Assembly: GCA_013180625.2 (NCBI GenBank)
Contig: SNVD02006886.1
Coordinates: 186,001-250,000 of the forward strand
DNA: 64,000 nucleotides
Origin: Boswellia sacra
Lineage: Eukaryota; Streptophyta; Magnoliopsida; Sapindales; Burseraceae
Direction: 5' to 3'
The notes under the pieces: model-generated
What the model was told of the DNA's origin: nothing
Databases searched by the model: none
What the model saw: the letters and a program-made list of their open reading frames with translations, nothing else
Shown here: positions 37,081 to 48,245 of the stretch, piece after piece
Layout of the letters: each line of letters starts with the position of its first letter
Numbering within the stretch: the stretch's first letter is position 1
Made by a program: the position numbers and the translations under genes

Positions 37081-37651
37081 TAGGAGTGACAATTTTTTAT
37101 TCAACACGCTAAAATGATACAAAATTAGCGGATTAGTATTGATATGATTATTAATTGTGTCGTGTTAGTGTTAGGATACTTAATATGATTAATAAATGTT
37201 TTGGACCTGTGTTTAGGGTGTTTAATACGGCAACCTGTTTACTGACATGAATAACTAAAAATATCGTGTCAAGTACAAATGATTAAAAAAACTAATCAAC
37301 CTATTTAATAGCAAATTTAGTTATTTAAATTCTTTTTTATATTAATAATTGTTTATATTAGTAGATAATTTTAATTAATTTAAAAACATAGAATGTGATT
37401 AGTTAAGCACATACATGTGGTTAGTTAAGCATAAATGTGTTTAATAATTAAGTAGGTTAATTATGTGAATTAATGCAATTAGTTATAATAGGTTTAGTAA
37501 ACAGGTAACACATTTATTACATGCGTTGAATCGTTGTTTCAAGTCTTGACACAAATCATTAAATAAATCGTACCCTTGTTAGTTAAAATTTGACCAATTT
37601 ATGTCCTAACATAACAGTAGTAAAACATGCAAACACGAATTGCCACCCCTA
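37081..37651. mobile_element. hAT-type MITE
   Basis: Non-autonomous, about 571 bp, with termini TAGGAGTGACAATTTT and GAATTGCCACCCCTA (inverted repeat TAGGGGTGGCAATTC). It is rich in GTGTCGTG-type subterminal motifs and has no coding potential. The 8-bp flanks (CTCATAAG and TTGATAAC) match at 5 of 8 positions, so it is an old insertion. The termini resemble those of the coding hAT at 1196-5287. Confidence 0.7.
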
Positions 37652-38420
37652 TTGATAACATCCTCAAAACTTAGTTACTATTATTATTATCATCATCATC
37701 ATCATCATAATTTAACATTTCTCTTACATCTCTTTTGTCTACCTTCTTCCTTTAATCTTAACTTCCCTTGCCGTGGCGAATTTCACAGCTTCTTCATTGC
37801 TATTATTTTTATTTTTTACTTTTTGCGACAGAAAAACACGTACTTTGCACTCTCAGTTTGAAGTTTTGTTCTGTTCACAGTTTAAAAACCACTATCGAAG
37901 AAATTAATCCGAGTTCGAATGATAGCTCAAGCCTTTTCTATTCATCTAGATCGATGCATGGGCGTGTAGATTTCCACACATAAAACACCGTATTGAATGA
38001 GAAAAATGAAACTGGGATGATGGTGGCCGGCGGCAACCTGGAGAAGGAACGATAAATTTTTTGCTAGATGGAGGATTTGGTCAAATTAAAACACATTGTG
38101 ACTGAAAAAGGCGATGTCTATATGTGGAAAAAATTTTGAACTTCAAATTATAGGGAGAAAAATAATTATATGATGTGGCACACTACACGGCTAATAATAA
38201 TTTGATAGCGCTACAAATTGGAAGTATTTCTCTTAATTCAAACAATTAATAAGATTAAAAACACATGATCTGCATAATTTGCGGTGACGGGAAGAAGATG
38301 CTTGCACTTTTAATCATGAAGGGTCGTTCTCAAATTTTCCAATCTATAGCTTTTATGGATTAGTCCTTTTATACTTTTAATCTTACTTGATGATATAAGT
38401 TTGCAATCAAGTTTTTTGTG
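37652..38420. other. Intergenic with (CAT)n microsatellite
   Basis: A (TTA)n/(CAT)n run lies at about 37678-37707. Nothing else was recognised before the B3 copy 2 flank. Confidence 0.5.
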
Positions 38421-38619
38421 TCCAAAGACTGCTTCGTTTTTCATTTTTCTTCTGGATTGGTAGGAGAAGCCGAAAAAAGAAATGCTGTTTTTGTGCTTTT
38501 TTAATAAAAAACCAAAAATTTAAAAGTTCATAAGCGTACAATGCACTCACATTCTAATAAATAAATATGACATTCTTTTCACAGCCTTCCTTTCCCCTCC
38601 AATGAGTAGCTAACATTTA

Positions 38620-39845
38620 GGAGTTGATTATTTTTCCATCTATTGAATTTCATTCAATCTCAGATTTTAGACTTTTTTATATTGATTCTTTTTGGAATTG
38701 AATACTTTTTCTCAGATAAAAACATCTTAATAGAAAAACTATATTTTTTTAGTTTTTATCTAAATAGAAAAAAATATGAATGGATTGTCTTTTTATGTTC
38801 TAAAATACCCTTAGAAGTTTTATTTAATTCCTACTTTTCCGATCTTTGAACCTTGACCAATTGCAACACATACTAACGGTAGGGGTGGGATTCGTGTCGT
38901 GTCATGTCGACCCATTTAATTATTCGTGTCAAGACATGAAACACGGATCCGACATGATTATTAAATGTGTTACCCACGTGTTGTAATCGTGTCATATTTA
39001 ATTCACATAATTTACTTAATTGTTTAACCTAGTTATGCATAATATATTATATTCTATATATTTAAATCAATTAAAATTATTTTTAGAATATAAACCATTG
39101 TTAGTATAAAATATTATTAAAATCATCATAATTTATTATTTTATAAATTAATTTATTTCATAACATAAAAATATAAATTTTATAATATATATGTTGTAAG
39201 TAGGTAATAATTTATATCATTGAATGAACTTATATATTAAGGATAGACAAAATATATTTAACTGTTCGTGTTATTAAACGGGTTGGCGTGTTGAACACCT
39301 TCAACACGAATCTGACCTATTTATTAATCGTGTATTGTATTCGTGTCGTGTTCCTGTCGTGTTTGCGAGTCGTGTCGCAAGTTCTCACCCTTAAGTCGGT
39401 ATTTACTGAATCAGTAGATCAAGTATTCTTGAATCAATTGCAAGATCAAATTGTAAATCAACTCTTTCAAGAATCAAATTAATCTTTTGATTTTAATATT
39501 CTATTGTTAAAATAATTTTTTGAGTACACATTTATTATTTTTAATTACATAGTAACTAAAATAATTTTGATATTATATGTGACACACATTAATTAACAAT
39601 TTTTTTTTCACTGTAGTAGTTTAATTTTGATTTTGTTATACAATGTACAATACATATAATACTAGATAAGGGCATATATGTCAAATTAATAGCATTCAAA
39701 TGTTTTTAATTATTAAAGAAATCAACTTAAGACTAATTATCCAATCTAAAAAAAATTATATCATTTAGATTTTTGTATTTAAACCTATTCAGATTTCAAC
39801 CATACTCAAACCTATTTAGATTTTAGATAAAAAAAAATCACCCCC
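38620..39845. mobile_element. PIF/Harbinger-like element, host to a hAT MITE
   Basis: It begins GGAGTTGATTATTTTTCCATC and ends, in reverse, GGGGGTGATTTTTTTTTATC, an imperfect terminal inverted repeat. TTA lies directly outside both ends (38617-38619 and 39846-39848), the usual 3-bp duplication of this superfamily. The related copy 3 segment at about 54770 reads straight through (CATTTAGCCTATGG), giving an empty site. There is no transposase. About 514 bp of its length is the nested hAT MITE. Confidence 0.65.
38880..39393. mobile_element. hAT-type MITE nested in Harbinger-like element
   Basis: Termini are TAGGGGTGGGATTC and (reverse of the right end) TAAGGGTGAGAACTTG. It is full of CGTGTCGTG and ACACG motifs and has no coding potential. 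A clean 8-bp duplication was not seen. Confidence 0.6.
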
Positions 39846-40400
39846 TTAATCTATGGAACTATGGCAAATTTCATGCATACGTTGCCCTTGGCATTGCATT
39901 TTAGCATATTAATTAACCATTGAAGTAGGTACTATTGAATATAAGGATTTTCTCTTGATCTAATTTTCACTTGAGCAAAATACAAAGGTATAATTAGTGA
40001 TTTATACTAAATACATGGAAGAGGAAAGAAAATATAATAGATATTAACCATTCATTATTAATGAAATTCACATGACAGAAGATCTACAAAAGCTCAAGAA
40101 AAGCTCATATTAGGAGAGGATCCTAATTCCCCATGACAACTAAATTGAAAATTGTATTCTTGAAAATACGTTTAGGCTCCAAATTCAAGTATTTATAATA
40201 AAACTCTAATATGTGTCCACTTATATGACTTGGTCAAAGACAATTAAATTTATTACTATTCAGTTAACTTATTAACACAATGAGTTAATTCAAGACTTCA
40301 CTACGTCATTTTAACTTTAACTTTACCAAAAACTTTAACACTGAATATACTTCCATATTGATTCCACAGGTACAAAGAGTTCTCTTGCTGCTATTAGGTT

Positions 40401-40760
40401 ATGGCTCCGCTTTTTGCAAAGAAGCTAACAGTCACTGATATTTGGGTGAGGTTGGAAATTCCCACCAAGGCACTGAATGAAATTGATTTTCATGAAGGAA
40501 GTCTCTCTGTGGTTTTGCCGGTTAGTGATTGGAAAAATGAAGTGTGGGAATTTCGTTGCTCTAAACGGCCGGATGTTAAGCATCCAAGACCAGCTATCAC
40601 TGGACAGTGGCTTGAATTTGTCCAATATAAAGGTCTTCAGATTGATGATCAAGTCATCATTCATAAGCTTAATGGAGGCCGCTACACAGTTGAGGTGATG
40701 AGAGAGACTACAATCAAGTTATTGGGTAAGGAGATAAAGCAAAGGGCTCTTGTAGACTAA
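40401..40760 (+). CDS. Single-domain B3 DNA-binding protein, copy 2 (intact)
   Basis: A putative transcription factor of 119 aa consisting of one B3 domain and almost nothing else. The order is KKLTVTDIWVRLEIPTKALN (residues 7-26, first strands), LSVVLPVSDWKNEVWEFR (34-51), the loop CSKRPDVKHPRPAITG, then WLEFVQYKGLQIDDQVIIHK (69-88), which is the W..F...GL...D.V.....K signature closing the barrel, and YTVEVMRETTIKLLG. It ends ALVD. There is a single exon with no signal peptide. Its relatives are short REM-like or other single-B3 plant proteins. It is the only one of three paralogues in the window with an open frame. Compared with copy 3 it lacks about 130 bp directly upstream, including a TATA-like box, so expression is uncertain. 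Ordinary plant-coding base use supports a real gene. Confidence 0.8.
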   Translation: MAPLFAKKLTVTDIWVRLEIPTKALNEIDFHEGSLSVVLPVSDWKNEVWEFRCSKRPDVKHPRPAITGQWLEFVQYKGLQIDDQVIIHKLNGGRYTVEVMRETTIKLLGKEIKQRALVD

Positions 40761-41154
40761 AAGAAAAAGTGTGGTGGCTTATGTAATATATTACTTCAAT
40801 TCTAGTATGTCTTCAGCTTTTTATTCAGGTTTTGAGAGAGGCTAGTGTAGTGCATGTATGATATATTGTAAAGATAAAAGGTTATAACGCGTCTGGCTGT
40901 GAGCCTTCATGAAGTTAGTTTGTGTAAAGTATGTGTCTTAAGTTAATGTAAATTCATGTTCTTCTTCTTCTTTTTTTTTTTTTCTCTCTCTGAAGTTTTT
41001 ATTCGCTGGTGGCCAAGCCAGGTGGCGCATGCATATTACGAAAACATAATTTTGGTTTAGGAAATTGACGTTTCATGCAAAGTTTGAGATATATACTCAA
41101 GGAAGTCCATGATCTTTCAACTTTCAACTCAAATTGAAGTTGATTGAAAATTAT

Positions 41155-41240
41155 GATGAAATCATTGAGGTTGATTTGTTGGTTAGGTTTTCTTGTTTTT
41201 TTGTTTTTGTTTTTGTTTTTTTTTTTTTGTATTGTTTTGC
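41155..41240. repeat. T-rich (TTTTTG)n low-complexity tract
   Basis: A run of TTTTTG units equivalent to the microsatellite at 30490-30590 in copy 1. Confidence 0.8.
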
Positions 41241-42375
41241 GGGGGGTTGAATGGGTTGAGGAATTGGTGGGAGTATGGCAGATTGTACTAGTCCTGTTGA
41301 CACTTTTGGTGGTGGTGAAGGCACTGTAGCGGCGTGTTGCTTTTGGTGATAGATTAGCCCTCAACTGTGGCAGTGGCCTCTGTTGCAGTGGTGTTCGAAT
41401 AGAAGAAGCTTTAACTGATAGAGAAATATCGATGAAGAAAGCGTCAAAGCATGGAGTGCTGCCTCTGGTTTTTGTCTCCTCTTCTTCTTTTTTAATCAAA
41501 CTTTTTTGTTATTAATATACCCCAAAACAAAATTACTTTAAAGTAGAATATTCAATTACATGGCTTATATGTACAACCTAGAAAGATAATTTAAATATTT
41601 TAAGAATAAAATAATTAGATTAATTCTCATTTTACTCCATGAACTTGAATCGTGACCTTGAATTTTTCATATTACGATTAGTTAACCTTCAAATAATAAC
41701 AACCATCTTGCGATGTAAGAAGAGCTCTTGAGCAAGAGATGAAAGAAAGAGAGTCGCGCACGGTGAGCGTGCATGGACTCTATATGAAAAAGCAATGAGC
41801 TAGAGAGATTTTTTAAAGCGATTTAATTGAGAGCAATTCGATATCTAAAACCAAATTCTATAATTAACTCCTTACAATTTGAATTGGCAAAAATTTACAA
41901 GAAGAGGAAAAAAATGAATAAGAGTAATTATAATGCATAACATGAAAATTATATCTCCACTAGATTTTGCAAACTCAGGTTTCATGGAGAGTTGGTTGTA
42001 AATAGATTGTAGGTGTAATATTATTTTTTAATTAAATATTTGACCTAAGGGAGAATTTTCGTTTTTGAGATGTTATTTTTCAAATCTTTTAAAGTAGGAT
42101 TTGAGGAGAGCAATAAGGAGCTGATGATGAAGAATAAGAACGATAGATATTTATAATGATATCATAGATACGAATATGATGATGATGATGATAACAACGA
42201 TAATAATAATTTGTTGAGCTAAGAAGTTCTTATGTGCTTTTTTTTTTTGGCAATAAGATGGGTTTTCATAGTAAAAATATAATTTTAAAATTATATTTGA
42301 AAATATATTGAGTTCAAGTATCAACAACAATAAATTGGATGCAAATAGTCTACCCTTGTTTGTGAATTTGTGTTG

Positions 42376-42420
42376 TTGCCATTGTTGTTGTTGTTATTAT
42401 TATTATTATTATTATTTTAT
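42376..42420. repeat. (TTG)n(TTA)n microsatellite
   Basis: A trinucleotide run, TTGTTGTTG then TTATTATTA. A (GAT)n run also occurs at about 42178-42194. Confidence 0.85.
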
Positions 42421-42602
42421 CTTTAGTTGCTTTTGAAATCTTTGGATGCAAATGTTAACTTTAATGATGTTTATGTAATTCTCCCTGGAGTCTTCAAATA
42501 AATCCATGTTATGTATGCCCCTGTAAAAGTTAAAGGGCAGCGCAAGGGTACAATCTTTCACCGTGTACGAACAGTCAAAATGACTCGAACAAAAGACCCT
42601 GA

Positions 42603-44060
42603 AATTCTACGGATCCCAACAAAACAACCGAACTTTAATTATAAGAACAACCCAATTTCGTTACCCTTTCGTAAAAGCAATACTTGTTGCATCATATTCA
42701 TTCACAGTACAGGGAGGATTTTGTGTCGTGTGGCAGCAGAAAATATCAGTTATACTCTTTTGTTTGATGGTGGTGGTGTCCTTTAGGGATTGGTGGCTAT
42801 TCTTGAATTATACTTAAATCGATCAGTGAGGAGTTGATTGATAGCTTGGCTCACTTATCACCAAGTAATTTGAATAAAAATTATTGACTTTGTTTTTAGT
42901 TTAATGGGCTTTATATCATTAAATAAAATGATATTATATATTTTTTCTCAAGTTTATCTTCAAATTTTATATTTCAAGTAATTTGATATCAATTTAAAAA
43001 GTTATATATTTTTTCATATTATTTTAAGGTCTATACAGTAATTGTTATATTATTTGGACCTAAAATTTGAGGACTTGGCCATGATACATTAGGGGTGCCC
43101 ATGCATCATTTTATATAAAAATTGGAAACATACATGTAAAAGTTAAAGATAATTATGAAAAAAATGCACATTTCAAACTTTTATTTATCTAAAAGTAGAA
43201 ACAGTATATAAAGATATGCGTATGTCTCTCAGTTATAATTTTCATGAATTTGATTTGTTTACATACATCTTAGTATGATCCAAAATTTGAGTTATAACAT
43301 GAGATTTATAGATATATTCTCTTAAATATGATGTCGCTTACAGCATCATAACGTGTGGCGGAATGTATGATCGGTGTCCAGCCCCGACAAAAGGACAGAA
43401 CGGTGACCTAAATGCAAACATCTTCAAGGATCGTTTTTTCTGCTAGCGAGTGCTTTTTGTCATTATGTCTTTATTAGAAATAAAAATTAGAAAACTACCG
43501 GAAAAAGATACCCCTAAACCAGATTATGTTGACTTTGTCTACTTAAAATATTCAAACGATCATGATAGTAGGGGTATTGCTGTGGCCTATAAAAGTTGCT
43601 TAACAAAACTTTTCTGTCACGATTAACCACGGTCATGTCCTTTGTACTCCAAATTGGCATGCAATCACTTTTAATTTTTGAGCAACTTTCTTGACCGCTC
43701 AGGACATCTGGGCGATTAACAAGCCCCAAAATTTAGGAAACTTACATTAACCTCCTCTAATCTCGGTTCATGAATAGAAAATCTGATTGATCTGACTCAA
43801 ATGGTACGTAGAAGTAGGTTTTTTGCGCTTACACTTGGCTAACACAGTAGCCCTTTCTTGACCAGTCGAAACTCAATATTTCCAGAAGTTCGGAGAAAAG
43901 CCAATATATGTGCATTAGTTCCCCAAGACATTTAAACTTTTCAATGTTCACCAATTTTTTGCTGCTTCTCTTATTACAATGTCAGCTGAAACGACGCCAG
44001 GTTTGCACGCACTTCTGTGATTAGGTTTTCCGGCGAAGTGCTCTCCATGAGTAAATTTTA
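42603..44060. repeat. Third, diverged copy of unit A
   Basis: It starts after GGATCC with CAACAAAACAACCGAA and follows the landmarks of A1 and A2 (GGTTGATTGATGGC-like, CCTATAAAAGTTG, GTAGGTTTTTTG, TCAGCTGAAACGA) with many indels. It breaks off near 44060. Confidence 0.75.
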
Positions 44061-44239
44061 ATAACGTCTAATAGCAGCCTTCCAGAAAATATTCAGCACT
44101 GCCTTTTTGATTCTAACTTTTCTCATATAGATGAAGCATTTGCCGAGTAGCATTAGATGGTCGATTTCTCTTCACTTTTATTTTAAAAAAAAAAATAGAA
44201 GAGAGGGAAAGGGTCATATTAGGATATCTATTTTTGAGC

Positions 44240-44432
44240 AACATAAGTACTGTTGATCCTTACTAAGGCCACTAACCATTCTAAAAGTTGGATTTCAGCA
44301 TTTCTGAAAGATTTGATATGCTTAGAGATCACACAGCAAATGTTGATTATACAGTGGCCTCCTTGTATTCTTAAGTTATATCAATTCGTATTTTTTTTTT
44401 TAATTTCATTTTTTTTTGTCAAATCCTTTAAA

Positions 44433-44482
<50 letters not shown>

Positions 44483-44830
44483 GAGGAAAGAGAAGGTGAA
44501 AGCTATTATATGTTATTGATATGTGAAGACTTAAATATATATAGTAGAGGAATTAAAATAAACTAGGAAATAAAATCGCTCATAATTAATATATATTTTC
44601 ACCACATAGAATAGAATAATTAATCTAAAATTCCATATAAAGTTCTAACACTCTCCCTCATGTTGGAATATAGATATTCCTAATGCCCAACTTTGAAACA
44701 AAGATTACAAATAAATACTGATGACTCTTTTTTGACAATTTAATATTCCTGTCCTTAACTTCAAAATAGTGATTGAGCTTCACGAGGATTGATAAAAGGT
44801 AACCTTCTCACTCAAACTTCTCGACAAGAG
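44240..44830 (-). mobile_element. Ty1/copia 3'-end remnant (3' LTR and polypurine tract)
   Basis: On the minus strand, AAAGTTGGGCATTAGG and TGAGGGAGAG (polypurine tract) are followed by TGTTAGAACT at 44650, a typical copia 3' LTR start. The LTR body contains a (TA)n run (44437-44470). Its far end is not clear, and no coding part remains beyond the leader at 44660-44830. Confidence 0.5.
44437..44472. repeat. (TA)n microsatellite
   Basis: About 17 TA units followed by GTATGTATGTATG. Confidence 0.95.
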
Positions 44831-45299
44831 ACCCAACTAGTAAGAGAATGAAAACAAGAAATATAAGATCAGGCAAAAATTTTCTATAAGAGAAGACATT
44901 TTTTATGATCAATCCTGGCAAGGCTATAAGAGTGGTAGTGCCTTTTACCATTGGCTAGAGGTGATAAGGTTGTTCAACAATAAATAGGCTAGGTTTGGGA
45001 TAAATTAAAAATGAAGTTTGGACCAACTATGGAGATTAGCTAAATTAGGGCAAATTTTTCATGTGGTTAGACGGAAATTTTATTTCTTCATAAACATCCT
45101 AAAAATTTTGAGACACCTAAAATTTTTCTAAAATTTTAAGAGACCCCCTAAATGCTAAAATCAGGTTTTCATCATTGTTGATGACAACAAAAGGTTGAGC
45201 GAGAGAGTTTGAAAATATAAGAGAGACTTAAAAATAAGCAAATGAGGGTGTTATTGAATTTTTTTTACTAAATTGATACACTTAAATTTAACTTTTGAT

Positions 45300-46645
45300 T
45301 AGTTCTTGAGTAAAATAAGGATAAATTAATGTATTATTTTAGTTAAATACAGATTCTTTGGAATGGAATTTGATTCCTAATAAAGCACAACAAAATTGTG
45401 ACAAATCACATCGAAAAGAGGAAAAGTCTGGATCGCCAAAACAAAAAGATGGCCCTCTTGCACAAAACAGATGGCACTGCTATGCAGAATGCAGAAATAC
45501 AGATTTGAAATCAGTGACTTCGCGCTCCTGTGCCATCCATGAGGCATAGCGGTGCAATATCAATAACAAGAAAACATCTTACAACTAGTAACTTGGCACT
45601 TCCGCACAAGGCAATTGGCATAGCGACACACGGACCAGAAAAATAAACCTTACAACTAGAAAGTTGGCCCTCCTACGCAAGTCCAAATCTGGAAATTCTC
45701 AGGATTCCTCTTTCAATTCGGATTCGACTTTTTTCTTTTATAGACTATAAATAGATGAGTTTTAGGCCTTATTTAGGGAATCAGAGACGTCATTAGAGGT
45801 ACTTAGGAGGCAAGGAAGCAATCTACAACCCTTGGAAGCTCAATTCAAGGAGAATCATCAAGGAATCTTCAAGTTCCCTAAGTTTTCTTCCTTCTTTGTA
45901 ATCTATGAATGCTACTAGATTTGCTTATGTTATTTTTCTTTACACTATGAACTATATCCATTTTTCTAAGGTTAGGATGTAGCCAAGCTTGATACTCTAT
46001 TATTTCAATTCAGAATATTGGTGTTTATTCAATTTCTTGTTGAGTAAGTTATTCATGTGTTTAATGCTTGTAATGGTCTGACCAACTATTACATGATTTG
46101 AAATATAAGTTAGACTGAAAAGTAAATTTTATATTAGTTCTTGAATGATTTAGCATAAATTCAAATGAGATAGAAATATAATTGTGATTTGTGCAACCCT
46201 ATTTGATTTCTTGTGCTTAAAGGATAATTATAGGTTGTTATATGAGACAAACATGTAATTCTCTCCATAATTATACATTGTTATTGCTTGAAAAAGAATA
46301 ACAAATACCTTAGAGAAATTGGTTGGCAACAAGGTTGATCAACATTAATTAAATTGGATTGAGTAATAAAGTGGATAACTTAGGTGAAACCTGATACCCT
46401 AGAGTTTAATACCATTGATTTTATCTCAATTTAGTTTAAATCTTATTTCTTTGCTTAGTATTTAATTTAGTTAACTAGTTAGTTAATTTCTTTAAATTTG
46501 ATATTCGCATTGATTATTCAAATAAAATCATAGTTAGACTAAGTTTAGTAGTTAATAACCAGTCCTCATGGGAACGATAACTCATTCATCATTATATTAC
46601 TTATTCGATTCCATATACTTGCGGATTTTTTATAACAAGTTTTTT
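45300..46645 (+). repeat. LTR of a Tat/Athila-type Ty3/gypsy remnant (plus orientation)
   Basis: Signs of an LTR are TATA-like CTATAAATAG at about 45747, a leader-like stretch, and a 3' end just before a primer site (46646). GCGCTCCTGTGCCATCCATG-type sequence is seen in this lineage's LTRs. The 5' boundary is not resolved. Confidence 0.45.
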
Positions 46646-46672
46646 GCGCCGTTGCCAAGGATTGTTTTTATT
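46646..46672 (+). other. tRNA-Asp-type primer-binding site (plus)
   Basis: TTGCGCCGTTGCCAAGGATT closely matches the primer site TGGCGCCGTTGCCGGGGA that Tat/Athila elements use with tRNA-Asp. It directly follows the LTR end. No gag follows in this orientation; the element is cut at about 46700. Confidence 0.55.
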
Positions 46673-46721
46673 AATATTAGACTAAATAACTTGATTTTAA
46701 TTTGAATTTTGTTTTTAATTT

Positions 46722-48144
46722 TTACTTATAGTTTTTCTTCATTTGATATTGGCAGTTACATGTGAAAGTTTGGAAACAAGGACCTATTGCCTTTGGATTT
46801 CGAGATAGAATGAACCTATTGAAAGAATAGAAAGGAGAAGCATGAAAAATATAAACAACCAAACAAACATGATGGCTAACAATATGGAATGAAACAGAGA
46901 TAGAGTTATTGCCTAGGAGGAGGAGCATATGCATGATCATGAGAATTTTAAAAATTTTGTTGTTTTTGTAAAGGAACTTGTGAAGATTGTGCATGATTTT
47001 CATTTTTTCAACTAAAATTCGGATGATTTCTCCAATTGGGATTGTAGGTTTGTGAGTATGGAATGTGATTTGGCTTTTGAAAGTGTTCAAGGCAGTGGCT
47101 TGTTCATAGAGACATTCCCTAAAGGTAGGTAAAGTTGGGCACTCATCAGTAGGATGGTCATTATCATTACAAATGTGACAGACAATTTCCTGAATAGAAT
47201 TCAATTGAATACTCTTTTTCATTTCTAAAGCCTCGACTTTTCTAGCTAGGGATGCATATTTGGCTTGAAGGTCATGGTCTTCCCTAAGGTTGTAAATGCC
47301 TCTATTGTATGTCGAGGGTGGGGCTTTGCTTGGTACCTCATAGGTGCCAGTAGTGTCCCAATTTTAGGCTTTGTCTGCTAATGAATCTAAGCAGTCAATT
47401 GCTTCCTCAGAGTCTTTATCTCCAAATTGTCCGTTACACATTAGCTCTACTAGTTGCCTATCTTGAGGTGTTAACCCCTCATAGAACCAAGTTTCAAAAC
47501 CATGGTGAGGACAGGTATTAAGTAATTCTTTATACCTATCTCAACATTGGTAAAGGGTTTCTTCTCGTTTTTGAGTGAAAATGGTTATTTATCTTTTGAC
47601 AGAATTTGTTCTATGGGTAGGAAATTTTTTTTTTCAAAAATTGTTGTTTCATCTAATCCCATGAACTGATGGAACTTGACCTCAAATTTTGTAGCCATGT
47701 TCTATCTTTATCTTTTAAAGAAAAAGGAAAAAGCTTTAATCTAATAGTATTTATGTTACAATTTAGGTTACTGTAGGAGTTACACACCTCTTCGAAGATT
47801 TTTAAGTGTGAATATGGGTTCTCCATATCAAGGCCATAAAAGGTGGGTACAAGTCAAACGAAACTCGATTTTAAATTGAAATGGATTGCATCAGGATGAG
47901 AAATTGTACAAGATGGTGCACTAGTCTTTACCGGATTCATGTAATCTTTGATGGTTTTTGGTTGGTTTTGGTCATTTTGTTGGGAACGATTGTCCTCTTC
48001 ATCCGTGAACCTTTCCACTTGATTGTCAGCCATGTTTTTTAAGGAAGATGATGTTCTCCTAATAAGTCTACAACTATATGTGCGTGACCAAATTTTCATG
48101 CAAATTTGAAAAAGAAAAGAAAAGAAAAGATGAGCACACGACAA
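46722..48144 (-). pseudogene. gag of a Tat/Athila-type Ty3/gypsy remnant
   Basis: Capsid-nucleocapsid polyprotein. From 48033 on the minus strand the text reads MADNQVERFTDEEDN, then TIKDYMNPVKTSAPSC, the typical N-terminus of this lineage. Broken frames across 47900-47250 keep family residues, including a stretch equivalent to the region before the nucleocapsid. A zinc knuckle CHICNDNDHPTDEC (CX2CX4HX4C) lies at about 47130-47175. There are several stops and shifts and no pol. It is served by the primer site at 48218-48245. Confidence 0.65.
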
Positions 48145-48217
48145 AGAAAAAAATAAGATCTAAAATGAGAAAAGAGAATACTTACAATTTTGCACGCCAA
48201 ATTTTATCTTTCCTGGC

Positions 48218-48245
48218 AACGACGCCAAAAACTTAACACATTCGA
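48218..48245 (-). other. tRNA-Asp-type primer-binding site (minus)
   Basis: Reverse complement TTTTTGGCGTCGTTGCCAGG. It is placed between the LTR (right) and gag (left) of the minus-oriented remnant. Confidence 0.6.

Larger units (their letters stand above)
38430..42600 (+). repeat. B3 segment, copy 2
   Basis: It matches the copy 3 segment (54525 onward) and the copy 1 segment (27310 onward) on both sides of the B3 gene. Upstream landmarks are GGTAG(A/G)AGAAGC and CCTTCCTTTCCC; downstream are TATGTCTTCAGCTTTTTATT, GTGGCAGTGGCC and AGAAAGCGTCAAAGCATGGA. It carries a Harbinger-like insertion that copy 3 lacks. Confidence 0.85.

Noticed and set aside
37640..37861. Open frame with poly-Tyr/His run
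   Set aside because: It is created by the (TTA)n(CAT)n microsatellite.
40999..41499. Minus-strand open frame of 166 codons downstream of B3 copy 2
   Set aside because: It corresponds to the same flank as 30361-30870, with low-complexity coding and no recognised domain. It is kept only as a low-interest finding.
44439..44480. Possible promoter TATA boxes
   Set aside because: It is a simple (TA)n microsatellite inside an LTR remnant.
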